A DNA stretch of 64,000 nt from Undibacterium sp. YM2 (GCF_009937975.1 NZ_AP018441.1:1984001-2048000), one strand, 5' to 3'. Positions 28,929-38,001 are shown, numbered from the stretch's first letter. Numbers and translations: made by a program. Notes: generated from the sequence alone by a model not told the origin.

Positions 28929-29906
28929 TCAAATTCGGTCAGTGGCAGAGCGGGCAGGGCGGTGGCTGTCGGCAAAATAGGCACGAGCCTGTTCAGCGTC
29001 CTTGTTGATGGCCGCAGTCAGGGTAGGCAGGTCTATGTATTTTTCTTCGTCGCGCAGTTTTTTCAAAAACTCTATCTGCACGACTTTGCCGTAGGCATGA
29101 CCGCTGTAATCGAATACGTGGGTTTCCAGCAGCACGCGGCCACTGTCATCGACAGTAGGGCGTACGCCCAGGCTGGCAACGGCGGGCAAAGGCTGTTCGG
29201 CCAAACCGTGAACCTGCACGATAAAGATGCCATGCAGGGCAGGGCGGTGATGGGCAATACGCAGGTTCAGCGTAGGAAAACCTATGGTGCGCCCCAGCTT
29301 TTGGCCGTGCACCACATGGCCTGAAATACGGTAAGGGTGGCCCAGCAAGGCTTCTGCCTCATCAAAATCACCATTCGCCAGCGCAAGGCGTACTGCAGAT
29401 GAGGAGATGCGCACACCCTTGTTTTGTACTGAGGGCAGCGTCTCTACGGTAAAACCATGGCGCAAGCCTGCTTCGGCCAGTGTGGCGACATCGCCAGCGC
29501 GTTTGGCACCAAAGCGAAAATCTTCACCAACCATGACCCATTTCACATGCAGGCCATCGACCAGCACTTTTTCTATGAAGTCTTGCGGTGACAATGCAGC
29601 GAAGTGGGCATTGAAATGTTCAACGATGACGCGGTCAACACCGGCAGCTTGTAGCGAAGCCATGTTGTCGCGCAAATTGGCAATACGTGTTGGAGCTTTC
29701 GACAAGTCGCCCAGCATCTGGGCAAAGAATGCACGCGGATGTGGTTCAAATGTCATGACGGCAGCTTCTATGCCCAGACGTGTGGCGGCATCCCGCAAAC
29801 GGGCAAGCAAAGTCTGGTGGCCCAGATGTACGCCGTCAAAATTGCCTATCGCCAGCGCACAGGGTGCACGGGAGGCTGCATTTGGAAGTCCGCGAAATAC
29901 CTTCAT
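28929..29906 (-). CDS. ribF: bifunctional riboflavin kinase / FAD synthetase
   Basis: RibF phosphorylates riboflavin to FMN and adenylates it to FAD. The 325-residue protein has an N-terminal nucleotidyltransferase domain (AIGNFDGVHLGHQTLL near 21-36, with the HxGH-like motif; later ISSSAVRLALANG). The C-terminal riboflavin kinase domain includes GRTIGFPTLNL and VASLGVRPTVD. It is the first gene of the ribF-ileS-lspA-coaBC-dut run. An inverted repeat lies upstream (ATTTCACAA at 29988-29996 and its complement at 30006-30014). Confidence 0.96.
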   Translation of the reverse strand: MKVFRGLPNAASRAPCALAIGNFDGVHLGHQTLLARLRDAATRLGIEAAVMTFEPHPRAFFAQMLGDLSKAPTRIANLRDNMASLQAAGVDRVIVEHFNAHFAALSPQDFIEKVLVDGLHVKWVMVGEDFRFGAKRAGDVATLAEAGLRHGFTVETLPSVQNKGVRISSSAVRLALANGDFDEAEALLGHPYRISGHVVHGQKLGRTIGFPTLNLRIAHHRPALHGIFIVQVHGLAEQPLPAVASLGVRPTVDDSGRVLLETHVFDYSGHAYGKVVQIEFLKKLRDEEKYIDLPTLTAAINKDAEQARAYFADSHRPARSATDRI

Positions 29907-30044
29907 TGTTTCCAGAAAACTGCTGCAAAGCCGTAGATTATAAATGCTTTCGTCTGGCTATAGACCTGATCTGAGGTGGAAATGCAAATTTCACAAGGGA
30001 TTAATTTGTGAAATCCTCCCATTTCTCAGCATTTGGCACCTGAA

Positions 30045-30260
30045 TCAATGATGATGTGACCACAAAACATCATTGGAGCTCAGATAAGACTGCACAGCTT
30101 CCTTATTGCCAGTCGCATGTTTCATGATCTCGCCGCAGTTGCAAATGCCTTGATAGGGTTGAATGTGGGAGCAGGCAGAGACTTTTTGCAAGAAAACCTG
30201 GACGGATTTGCTGCAATTTTTGCATTTAAAGGTCAGGATGCGGGCGGGTTTGTTGATCAT
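30045..30260 (-). CDS. zinc-ribbon miniprotein, unknown function
   Basis: This is a 71-residue protein with a likely metal site: CKNC near residues 13-16, Cys31, and CNCGE near 41-45, plus a C-terminal WSHHH tail. The spacing resembles a treble-clef or zinc-ribbon knuckle. No family is recognised. It is isolated between ribF and a methyltransferase on the same strand, with a weak ribosome site. The clustered cysteines and histidines argue for a real gene. A nucleic-acid- or metal-binding role is inference only. Confidence 0.65.
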   Translation of the reverse strand: MINKPARILTFKCKNCSKSVQVFLQKVSACSHIQPYQGICNCGEIMKHATGNKEAVQSYLSSNDVLWSHHH

Positions 30261-30293
30261 GATGCTAATTTTCTAAACGATTAATCAATTCTG

Positions 30294-30323
30294 GTGATCA
30301 GTACCTTGGCAGCTACTGATCAC
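30294..30323 (-). other. hairpin immediately after the methyltransferase gene
   Basis: GTGATCAGTA (30294-30303) and TACTGATCAC (30314-30323) are exact 10-bp arms, starting six bases past the stop codon at 30329. There is no clear U-tract, so it is a possible weak terminator or 3' mRNA hairpin. Confidence 0.45.
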
Positions 30324-30328
30324 AAATA

Positions 30329-31477
30329 CTATTTTAATTTCAAACGCCACAATGAAGTAACTTCTTTGACACGGGCTGCGTGCAAGGGATCGTTTTCATC
30401 GGTTGATTTTGGATGGCGCGGTTTGATATCCATCTTGCCAACTACTGTCAGGCCACCTGCATCTATCCAGCCTTGCAACTCTGCAGCAGCACGCAGGCCC
30501 AGGTGTTCGGCAAAGTCTGACATGACCAGCCAGGCTTCACCCTGTGGTTCCAGGTGCTCTGCCACGCCAGCCAGAAAACCGCGCAGCATGCGACTGTCAG
30601 GGTCATACACAGCATATTCTATCGGTGAGTTAGGACGTGCTGGCAACCATGGCGGGTTACACACTATCAAAGGCGCGCGTCCTGGCGGGAACAGGTCTGC
30701 CTGCATTAATTCAATCTGGCCGGACAAACCCAGTCTGTCTATGTTTTCACGGGCACAGGCGAGGGCGCGCTGGTCCTGGTCAGTCGCGATGATCTTTTTA
30801 ACGCCTCGCTTGGTCAGCAAGGCAGACAGCACACCGGTGCCTACACCAATATCAAAAGCCAGTGTCGTCGATGGCAGCGGGGCTTTTGCCAGCAAATCTA
30901 TGTATTCACCACGCACTGGTGAGAACACGCCATAGTAAGGGTGAATTTTTGCACCCAACGCAGCGATCTCTACACCATTCTTGCGCCATTCATGCGCCCC
31001 TATCAAACCCAGCAATTCACGCAGGGAAGCCACAAAGGCCGTGCTGGGTTCGCCATAGACTTCGCGGCAGGCTAGTGTTACATCCGGCGCACGGCGCAGG
31101 GTGATGCGGTAGTCGGCTTCAAAGGGTATCAAGACCATGGCCAGTACGCGCGCTCTTTGCGACTGCGCCTGGCGGTGCAGGTTGAATGCTTCTTTCGCAG
31201 ATTCAGGCACCTTGGCCTTTTTGCTGGCCCTGGCTGGTTTTTTATCTATGCGGCGTGCCAGTGCCTGCAAAAGCTGCTTGGCATTGTGGTAGTCACCACG
31301 CCATAGCAGGGCTGTACCTTCACATGCCAGCTTGTAGGCGGTTTCGACATTCATGCGGTCATCGGCGATCTGCACGCGCTTGGGCGCTGGTGCACCACTC
31401 TCTGAATGCCAGCGGCATGAGCGTGCTTCGTCGTTTTCTGTCCAGTGCAATTGCAGAGCGGGATCGGGGGTGTTCAT
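30329..31477 (-). CDS. class I SAM-dependent methyltransferase (PrmC/RlmG-like)
   Basis: This is a 382-residue protein. The N-terminal half (about 1-190) is of unknown type and has a Lys-rich stretch (KKPARASKKAKVPESAKEA). The C-terminal Rossmann methyltransferase has motif I in LAFDIGVGTGVLSALL, an acidic ribose-binding segment in IIATDQDQRAL, and the NPPW catalytic motif in LIVCNPPWLP. NPPY/W motifs occur in enzymes that methylate amide or exocyclic amino nitrogens (PrmC, RsmC/RlmG). The target is not determinable. The start at MNTPDPAL (31477) fits the conserved region better than the Lys-rich upstream extension. Confidence 0.85.
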   Translation of the reverse strand: MNTPDPALQLHWTENDEARSCRWHSESGAPAPKRVQIADDRMNVETAYKLACEGTALLWRGDYHNAKQLLQALARRIDKKPARASKKAKVPESAKEAFNLHRQAQSQRARVLAMVLIPFEADYRITLRRAPDVTLACREVYGEPSTAFVASLRELLGLIGAHEWRKNGVEIAALGAKIHPYYGVFSPVRGEYIDLLAKAPLPSTTLAFDIGVGTGVLSALLTKRGVKKIIATDQDQRALACARENIDRLGLSGQIELMQADLFPPGRAPLIVCNPPWLPARPNSPIEYAVYDPDSRMLRGFLAGVAEHLEPQGEAWLVMSDFAEHLGLRAAAELQGWIDAGGLTVVGKMDIKPRHPKSTDENDPLHAARVKEVTSLWRLKLK

Positions 31478-31708
31478 ATTTTTCTTTTTGTTGATTTTGT
31501 TGATGCTGCAGGTTTGCCAGTGTCTGGCCAAGGCTGGAGTGTAACAAAGAATGCTGACTGGATGAGGGCTCTGTGAGGGTGTGCATGGTTTTGCAAGCGA
31601 ATTTCCCTAATTGGGACAAAGTAAAAATACAGCTGCCAGGCACAATCTTATGTTAACCTCATGCTTCTTAATATATTAAGCCTGCTATTAGCCTACAAGG
31701 AACTCACT

Positions 31709-33496
31709 ATGCCTTTCCAATTTCGTCCTATTATTCTTGCGACTTTGTTGTCGTCATTGATCATTGCTGCTCCTCTCAGCCTGGCTGCTAAGCCCTCGAC
31801 TGTAGTGGAAAGCAAGAAGGCAGACCTGGGTTTTGCACAGATCAAGACGGCCTTCCTCAGCGCATTGTGGCAACAAGACCCGGACATGGCGATGGCAGCA
31901 GGCCGTTACCAGGATGCCAATAAGCTGGTGTTGCCAAATCAGGCTACCCGCGATGCCTATGTCGCCTTCACCGATAACTGGCTGGCACAATTGAACAAGG
32001 TGGGCGCAGATGCCTTGTCCGCCAAAGAACAGACTGACCTGGCGCTGATACGCAATTACCTGAACGGCACACGATGGTATTTGACGCAGTTCCGCGAATT
32101 TGAATGGAACCCTACCCAGCATAATATTGCCGGCAGTTTTGATGCCATTCTAAATACGGACTTCGCGCCGAAAGCAAAACGGGTACAGATAGCAATACAG
32201 CGCCTGCAAGCAGTGCCTGCCTATTATGTAGCAGCCAAAGCCAGCATTAAAAACCCTACGCCTGAGCACACCCGTCTGGCGATCAAGCAAAGTGCTGGCG
32301 CGATTTCGGTACTGGCTGATCTGGAGAAAGCCGCATCGCAGGAAAAACTCGCAACAAAAGACAAGCAAACGCTGGAAGAGGGCTTGAAAAATGCCCGGGC
32401 TGCCGTCAATGACTATGTGCAATTTCTGGAAAACCTGGAAAAGAAACTTGATCCTGCAACGGCCCGTTCTTTCCGCATAGGCAAGGAGCTATATGAAGGT
32501 AAATTCACTGCTGATATCCAGTCTTCACTGAGTGCCGAACAGACTTACCAGCGCGCACTGGCCGCCAGGGACGAAGCGCATAATAATATGGAAAAACTGG
32601 CTGACCAGCTCTGGGATAAAACCATGGGTGCGCAAGCCAAGCCTGCAGATCGCGTCAAGAAGATTGCCATAGTCATCGACAAACTGTCTGAAAATCATGT
32701 GGTCGCAAAAGACTTATATCCTGAAATTCGCCAACAATTGCCGCAGCTCGAAAAATGGATACGCGAACATGATCTCGTCAGCCTGGACTTGAAAAAGCCG
32801 CTGGTCGTGCGCGAGACACCAGTATATCAACGCGGCGTCAGCCTTGCCTCTATCGAAGCGCCTGGCATCTTCAGGCCCAATGATAAAACCTATTACAACG
32901 TCACCCCTTTTGACGGTCAACCCGCAGAGCAAGTTGAAAGCACGCTGCGTGAATACAATCATTGGGTCTTGCAGATATTGAACATCCACGAAGCTATTCC
33001 TGGCCATTATACGCAACTGCAACATGCGAATAAATCGCCGTCAGTCATCAAGACCCTGTTTGGTAATGGCGCAATGATAGAAGGCTGGGCCGTGTATAGC
33101 GAACGCATGATGCTGGAGTCAGGCTATGGTGGCAATACGCCCGAGATGTGGCTTATGTATTACAAGTGGAACTTGCGCGCAGTCTGCAATACCATCCTCG
33201 ATTATCAGGTGCACGTACTCGGCATGACCGAGGCAGAGGCCAAAGACTTTTTAATGAACCAGGCTTTCCAGACCAAGGCTGAAGCCGATGGAAAATGGCT
33301 GCGTGTGCAATACACATCCGTGCAACTCACCAGCTATTTCAGTGGTTATAGCGAGATACTTGAATTCCGCGAACAGCTCAAGAAAGAGCAAGGCGATAAA
33401 TTCAAACTCAAGCAATTCCATGAGCAATTCCTGAGCTATGGCAGTGCACCTGTGGGGATGATCAAGAAGCTGATGTTGAAGGACGCGGGAAAGTAA
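31709..33496 (+). CDS. DUF885 family secreted metallo-protein (putative carboxypeptidase)
   Basis: This is a 595-residue protein with a Sec signal peptide (about 1-27, ending PLSLAAKP) after the ATG at 31709, which has AAGGAA upstream. It matches the DUF885 family: a long helical region followed by LNIHEAIPGHYTQLQHA near residue 425. The His/Glu/His cluster there resembles a metalloprotease zinc site, with MIEGWAVYSERMM downstream supplying a further glutamate. It is probably a periplasmic zinc peptidase, but few members are characterised. It is divergent from the methyltransferase and ends 74 bases before a small secreted protein. Confidence 0.87.
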   Translation: MPFQFRPIILATLLSSLIIAAPLSLAAKPSTVVESKKADLGFAQIKTAFLSALWQQDPDMAMAAGRYQDANKLVLPNQATRDAYVAFTDNWLAQLNKVGADALSAKEQTDLALIRNYLNGTRWYLTQFREFEWNPTQHNIAGSFDAILNTDFAPKAKRVQIAIQRLQAVPAYYVAAKASIKNPTPEHTRLAIKQSAGAISVLADLEKAASQEKLATKDKQTLEEGLKNARAAVNDYVQFLENLEKKLDPATARSFRIGKELYEGKFTADIQSSLSAEQTYQRALAARDEAHNNMEKLADQLWDKTMGAQAKPADRVKKIAIVIDKLSENHVVAKDLYPEIRQQLPQLEKWIREHDLVSLDLKKPLVVRETPVYQRGVSLASIEAPGIFRPNDKTYYNVTPFDGQPAEQVESTLREYNHWVLQILNIHEAIPGHYTQLQHANKSPSVIKTLFGNGAMIEGWAVYSERMMLESGYGGNTPEMWLMYYKWNLRAVCNTILDYQVHVLGMTEAEAKDFLMNQAFQTKAEADGKWLRVQYTSVQLTSYFSGYSEILEFREQLKKEQGDKFKLKQFHEQFLSYGSAPVGMIKKLMLKDAGK

Positions 33497-33569
33497 AGAT
33501 TTCTTAAATGATTTCTGAATTGTTGCTAGTATTGATGCTCTTCAAAATTACCAAGTAAAGTCGCCCGCC

Positions 33570-34046
33570 ATGATCAGATTAAAATCACTCAATTTTATGT
33601 TAGCTCTCATGGTGATGTGCCCCGGTTACGCATTCAGTCTGGAATCGGCTATCAAGGATAAAGAGCAACTGCTTATCGGCACATGGCAAAAAGGTTTGAC
33701 CGCCGAAATTGCTGCATTAAGCGCAGATAAACTGGCTCTTTACAAATCGTCGAGCCCTTTAGGAGAAGTGGTTCAATACAAGGCGGACCATAGTTTTGTC
33801 ATGTATCCACCTTGTGGGAAAAAGGCGGAAGATTTGCGTAAACTTGGGCTGAGTTTTATTGAGGGTACCTGGCAGATCAATGATGCTGGTGATTTGGTGA
33901 GTGAAGTCAGCAATAAAGGCAAAGTCTTTACGCAAGTATCGAAAATTGATTGGATAAATGAACAGCTTGTGTTGACCATAGGCAAACCTGGCACGGGCGA
34001 CAGGATGGGGAAATATTCTGGCAAGTTCCCTCCGCAATGCTCTTAG
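33570..34046 (+). CDS. small secreted protein, unknown function
   Basis: This is a 158-residue protein with a signal peptide (LNFMLALMVMCPGYAFS, about 7-23). The mature part includes LLIGTWQKG and SFIEGTWQINDAGDLVSEV, a repeated GTW pattern seen in small lipocalin-like beta-barrels that read ligand or damage states. Two cysteines (in YPPCGKK and at PPQCS near the C-terminus) could form a disulphide. No family is assigned. It follows the DUF885 gene on the same strand and precedes the phosphatase by 44 bases. Confidence 0.6.
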   Translation: MIRLKSLNFMLALMVMCPGYAFSLESAIKDKEQLLIGTWQKGLTAEIAALSADKLALYKSSSPLGEVVQYKADHSFVMYPPCGKKAEDLRKLGLSFIEGTWQINDAGDLVSEVSNKGKVFTQVSKIDWINEQLVLTIGKPGTGDRMGKYSGKFPPQCS

Positions 34047-34090
34047 TATTGTGCAAATCAAGCTAACATGATTCTCAACAGTAAATAGCA

Positions 34091-34540
34091 ATGCGCCCTG
34101 ATATTTATAAAGTCAGCCAGATCGGCAAAGGTTTTATCGCCGTCATGGCCAAGCCCGTTGCCGGCGAATGGATAGAAGACGAATTTCGCGGGATTGCGCA
34201 ATTCGGCATCAGCAGGATGGTCTCTCTGCTGGAAACCCATGAAATACGTGATCTGGGTTTGCTGACTGCGCCAGATTTATGCGCTGCAAATCAAATTAAT
34301 TTCATGCATTACCCCATCAAGGACAGAGGCTTGCCATCGTCTTTTTCTGCCACGCAGAAATTAGTGACGCAATTGCATGATGACATTCTCAAGGGGAACA
34401 ATACAGTCATCCACTGCCGCGCCGGGATAGGGCGGACTGGCCTGCTTGCCGCAGCAGTGTTAATACGACACGGGCTTGATGCAAATGCTGCGCTGGCAAT
34501 GATCAGCAAGGCACGCGGCGTTAGCGTTCCCGATACCTGA
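34091..34540 (+). CDS. dual-specificity/tyrosine phosphatase with premature TGA
   Basis: This is a Cys-based phosphatase of 149 residues as read. The P-loop is HCRAGIGRTG with nucleophile Cys109 and Arg115. The general acid is probably Asp78 in YPIKDRGLP. Reading stops at TGA 34538-34540 after SVPDT. The same frame then continues EQIDWLNKHQATLRA to a second TGA at 34586-34588, and that segment looks like the normal C-terminal helix of such phosphatases. So the gene probably had 165 codons before its stop (one of them now TGA) and carries a nonsense change near its end. The catalytic core is intact, and the truncated protein may still work. Confidence 0.8.
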   Translation: MRPDIYKVSQIGKGFIAVMAKPVAGEWIEDEFRGIAQFGISRMVSLLETHEIRDLGLLTAPDLCAANQINFMHYPIKDRGLPSSFSATQKLVTQLHDDILKGNNTVIHCRAGIGRTGLLAAAVLIRHGLDANAALAMISKARGVSVPDT

Positions 34541-34588
34541 GAGCAAATCGATTGGCTGAACAAGCATCAGGCTACATTGCGCGCATGA
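34541..34588 (+). other. in-frame remainder of the phosphatase C-terminus
   Basis: The 15 sense codons after the TGA stay in the phosphatase frame and encode EQIDWLNKHQATLRA before TGA 34586-34588. PTP families typically end in a similar E-Q-x-x-W-L/V segment after VPDT. This supports a point change at 34538-34540 rather than a true end. Confidence 0.6.
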
Positions 34589-35116
34589 AATAGCAAAATT
34601 CTGCTTTGCACAGATTTTGTTATTCATCTTTTTCGAAAATATTTCACTGCAGAAATTTAAATTTCCCTCTGGAAAAATATTCACTCGTCTGTTTTGGTGC
34701 GCCACCAAAAATTGTGGTGCAAAAGTCATAGAAATGCACAAAACAGATAAGCAAGAGTGGTTTTTTCACAAATTTGTTAAAAAAAGTCAAACCTTGGTAA
34801 CAAAATTGACATAAGCGGATGTTAATCTAGTAATCGTTTGCGCAAACGATTGCTTAATTCAACTGTCGTTAAATCTCGTTTCTTGAAAGCTGCAAACAGC
34901 ATGGTGGTAAGAAAAATAGTAGAGCTGTACAAGAATGGCTGCTTACGGATATCTGAACGAAGGCTGAAGAAAAAGAAGCGAGATAGGCGTATTCCTGAGG
35001 GGATATGTGCAGGCGAGGTATGACTCTGCTTTGATGTTTTTCATCTGGATGAGGATATGTGCGAGACGGCCACATAGATCAATACTAATGAACAATCATT
35101 CAGGGGGAATATTTTT
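34589..35116. other. 528-base AT-rich non-coding gap upstream of the PHP/Ig gene
   Basis: No convincing gene is present; a 61-codon basic open frame at 34838-35023 has no family features and overlaps the operator. The gap holds TTGACA at 34806-34811 with a weak TAGTAA 16 bases later and the 20-bp palindrome at 34832-34851. A long leader of about 260 bases follows before the start at 35117. Confidence 0.5.
34806..34851 (+). promoter_or_regulatory. LacI/GalR-type operator over a putative promoter
   Basis: AATCGTTTGCGCAAACGATT (34832-34851) is a perfect 20-bp palindrome with the central CG and flanking TTTGC/GCAAA pattern typical of LacI-family operators. It directly follows TTGACA (34806-34811) and overlaps the expected -10/+1 region, as for a repressor site. 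No LacI-family gene is in this window, so the regulator must lie elsewhere. The likely target is the secreted PHP/Ig protein at 35117. Confidence 0.6.
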
Positions 35117-37909
35117 ATGCAAGGTCTAGAAAAAGCCGGCAAGCTAAAAGCGCTGGCGTTGCAACTCGGTCTTATCTTCACAGTCAGTTTTGCGGGCATC
35201 GGCGCAGCCTACGCGTCTATCCCGGATCATCACGAGTTTGACGCAAGTCTGCATGTGCCATATCGCTCGGATGCAAAAGCCGGTGCCGAATCCCGCTATT
35301 TCACGATGGAGTTTGAATACCCCTACGTGACGAAAGAACAGACCATCACCTGGCGTCTGGAATTGCTGGGCAGTGATGGCAAGGTCGTCGATCGCTGGTA
35401 TGGCACAGAAAAACTGTTCAAGAAAACTGTCACCGCACAAATGTTCTGGAGTGGCCGTGGCCCAACTGGCGCAGCCTTGAAAGATGGCGTCTATCAAGTC
35501 AGGCTTACCGCCAAGGCGACGGATACATCTGCGCTGCAGGCGTCTCCCGCTGGCGATGTTGCCAGCACGGTTGAGCGCGCATTGGCTGTCCACGATACAG
35601 AAATCATTACACAAAACTGGCCGCTGCAAGTCGGCAAACTGGCAACACCAAAAATGCCAAGCTTTGCCGCCTTGCCGACCAAGGCCAGCAAGGCACTTGC
35701 CACGGCATCTACAGCCAAGTCTGTTGCAGGCATGGCACCGCCACCAGCAGCGGCGACAGGTTCTTTGCCTTACACTATTTACTACGGCAACCTGCACAGC
35801 CAGACCAATCACAGTGATGGCGGTGGTGAACTGACTTCATGCACAGGCGCGCAAAACCCGCAATCAGCTGCCTATGGCCCTACGGATGCGTATCAGTTTG
35901 CCTTGAACAAGGGCCTGGATTTCCTGATGACGTCTGAGCACAACCATATGTATGATGGTTCTGACAGCACGAATACTTCGGCCAACCCGGTAACAGCAAA
36001 GAACCTGTATCAGTCAGGCCTGACCGCGGCGAGCAGTTTTAATTCTGGCCATGCTGGCTTCCTGGCGATTTACGGTTTGGAATGGGGCGTCATCAACAAT
36101 GGCGGCCACATGAATATTTTCAACTCCAATGAATTATTGGGCTGGGAATACAATAGCAGCAATCAGTTGATCGCCGATACACTGACTGCCAAGAATGATT
36201 ATGCTGGCTTGTACACCCTGATGCGTCAGCGTGGCTGGATAGGGCAGTTCAATCATCCATCGAGCAGTGGTCAGTTCATCGTCAATGGTACTGCACTTGG
36301 CTACACCGCTGACGGTGACCAGGCCATGGTTGCCTGCGAAGTCTTGAATACTTCAGCTTTCTCGACCAATACCACAGAGACAGAAACCAGCCGCAGCACC
36401 TATGAAGGGGCATGTAACAAGGCACTGGAAGCCGGTTTCCACGTTGCATTTACGACAGACCAGGATAATCACTGTGCCAACTGGGGTGCGTCTTATACCA
36501 ACCGTACCGGCATCTTGCTGGCAAACGGCGCTGCTCTGAACAATGCAAATTTCGTCGAAGCCATGAAGGCACGCCGCATCTTTGCCACCATGGACAAGAC
36601 TTCGCAAATCATCCTGACTGCGAATGGCCATATCATGGGTGAGCGTTTTACGAATAGTGGCCCATTGACCCTGGTCAGCAATTTCGCCAGCACCAGTGGT
36701 CGCACTGTTTCTACCGTGGTGATCTATGAAGGTGTACCAGGCCGTAATGGCACAGTCACGCAATTGTCCAGCACTGCAACGACAACGATTACCCCGGCAG
36801 TAGGTGAGCATTTTTACTATGCAAAGATCACCCAGGATGACGGTAAAATCCTCTGGTCTGCACCTATATGGGTTACCCAATCGAATAGTACAGACAGCAC
36901 GCCACCGACAGTCAGTGCAGGCGAATCCGGTACTAGCGGTAACATCACCTTGTCTGCCAATGCGACAGATAATGTCGGTGTCAGCAAAGTGGAATTCTAT
37001 GTCGATGGTGCACTCAAAGGCACTGCCACCAGTACGCCGTACAGCATGACGCTGAACTCCACAAGCTTGACAAACGCCAGCCATAGCCTGGTCGCCAAGG
37101 CCTATGATGCGGCCAATAATGTCGGCACTTCATCGGCAGTCAGCTTCACTATCAATAACCCTGTCAGTGATACGACTGCACCTACCGTGTCGGCCAGTGA
37201 AAGCGGCACCAGCGGTAACATTAGCCTGTCAGCGACAGCGACAGATAATGTGGGCGTGACCAAAGTGGAGTTTTATGTCGATGGTGCATTGAAAGCGACC
37301 AGCACAACGTCACCATACTCAACGACATTGAATTCAACTACTTTGTCAAACGGTACGCATAGCCTGGTGGCCAAAGCCTATGATGCTGCCAACAATATTG
37401 GTACTTCTTCTACCGTAAGTTTTACTGTCAATAACAGTACTTCTACACAGTTGATTACCAACGGCGGCTTCGAGAGTGGTGCCAGTTCATGGACAGCCAG
37501 CTCAGGCGTGATCAGCAACAGCGGTTCTGAAACGTCGCGCACAGGCAGCTACAAAGCCTGGCTCAATGGCTATGGCAGCGCTCACACTGATACTCTGTAT
37601 CAACAAGTGACTATCCCTGCCGCAGCAACATCCGCCAGCCTGAGTTTCTGGCTGAAAGTGAGTTCCGACGAGACCACGACTACCCAGGCTTACGATACCC
37701 TCAAACTGCAAATTCAAAACAGCAGTGGCACGGTATTGGCAACGCTGGCGACCTACTCGAACCTGAACAAGGGGACGACCTATGTCAACAAAACCTTTGA
37801 CCTGAGCAGCTATAAAGGCCAGACCATACGCGTGTATTTTGTAGGCGTTGAAGGTAGTGTGACAGCGACATCTTTCCTGATTGATGATGTATCGCTGATC
37901 TCTCAGTAA
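35117..37909 (+). CDS. secreted PHP-domain (CehA/McbA-like) metallohydrolase with tandem Ig repeats and C-terminal CBM-like domain
   Basis: This is a 930-residue exported protein. A signal peptide (to about residue 33, GIGAAYAS) is followed by a beta-rich domain (about 40-140) and a low-complexity Ala/Pro linker. The PHP-type metallohydrolase domain at about 220-520 has YYGNLHSQTNHSDGGGE, MTSEHNHMYDG and FNHPSSSG as likely metal-ligand segments. Two tandem Ig-like repeats follow (about 604-681 and 695-773), sharing TDNVGV.KVEFYVDGALK and SLVAKAYDAANN. The C-terminal domain (about 780-930), opening NGGFESGASSW, is a jelly-roll carbohydrate-binding-like module. It is likely extracellular or surface-bound; the substrate may be a phosphodiester or polysaccharide-linked group. 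A LacI-type operator upstream hints at sugar control. Confidence 0.85.
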   Translation: MQGLEKAGKLKALALQLGLIFTVSFAGIGAAYASIPDHHEFDASLHVPYRSDAKAGAESRYFTMEFEYPYVTKEQTITWRLELLGSDGKVVDRWYGTEKLFKKTVTAQMFWSGRGPTGAALKDGVYQVRLTAKATDTSALQASPAGDVASTVERALAVHDTEIITQNWPLQVGKLATPKMPSFAALPTKASKALATASTAKSVAGMAPPPAAATGSLPYTIYYGNLHSQTNHSDGGGELTSCTGAQNPQSAAYGPTDAYQFALNKGLDFLMTSEHNHMYDGSDSTNTSANPVTAKNLYQSGLTAASSFNSGHAGFLAIYGLEWGVINNGGHMNIFNSNELLGWEYNSSNQLIADTLTAKNDYAGLYTLMRQRGWIGQFNHPSSSGQFIVNGTALGYTADGDQAMVACEVLNTSAFSTNTTETETSRSTYEGACNKALEAGFHVAFTTDQDNHCANWGASYTNRTGILLANGAALNNANFVEAMKARRIFATMDKTSQIILTANGHIMGERFTNSGPLTLVSNFASTSGRTVSTVVIYEGVPGRNGTVTQLSSTATTTITPAVGEHFYYAKITQDDGKILWSAPIWVTQSNSTDSTPPTVSAGESGTSGNITLSANATDNVGVSKVEFYVDGALKGTATSTPYSMTLNSTSLTNASHSLVAKAYDAANNVGTSSAVSFTINNPVSDTTAPTVSASESGTSGNISLSATATDNVGVTKVEFYVDGALKATSTTSPYSTTLNSTTLSNGTHSLVAKAYDAANNIGTSSTVSFTVNNSTSTQLITNGGFESGASSWTASSGVISNSGSETSRTGSYKAWLNGYGSAHTDTLYQQVTIPAAATSASLSFWLKVSSDETTTTQAYDTLKLQIQNSSGTVLATLATYSNLNKGTTYVNKTFDLSSYKGQTIRVYFVGVEGSVTATSFLIDDVSLISQ
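36926..37434 (+). repeat. tandem Ig-like domain repeat within the PHP protein
   Basis: Two coding repeat units of about 240 bases (near 36926-37160 and 37199-37434) encode closely similar Ig-like domains. The DNA is clearly related but diverged, which indicates an old duplication. Confidence 0.7.
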
Positions 37910-37928
37910 ACTGATTGGTCGCAACATT

Positions 37929-37966
37929 GAAAAAGCCCGCCAGTTAATGAACTGGCGGGCTTTTTC
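37929..37966. terminator. bidirectional terminator, 17-bp stem
   Basis: GAAAAAGCCCGCCAGTT (37929-37945) pairs perfectly with AACTGGCGGGCTTTTTC (37950-37966) around a 4-base loop. It sits between the PHP gene and the convergent hypothetical gene. Confidence 0.92.
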
Positions 37967-38001
37967 ATCGCTAAATGCTATTCTGACGATGCTTGTGGAA
38001 A

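Noticed and set aside
31667..31680. 14-bp palindrome CTTAATATATTAAG before the DUF885 gene
   Set aside because: It is AT-only at the centre and short; chance or -10-like sequence explains it.
34838..35023. 61-codon basic open frame before the PHP gene
   Set aside because: It starts inside the LacI-type palindrome, has no ribosome site and no family features.
36926..37434. possible assembly duplication
   Set aside because: The two units are diverged at the DNA level, so they are genuine protein repeats.
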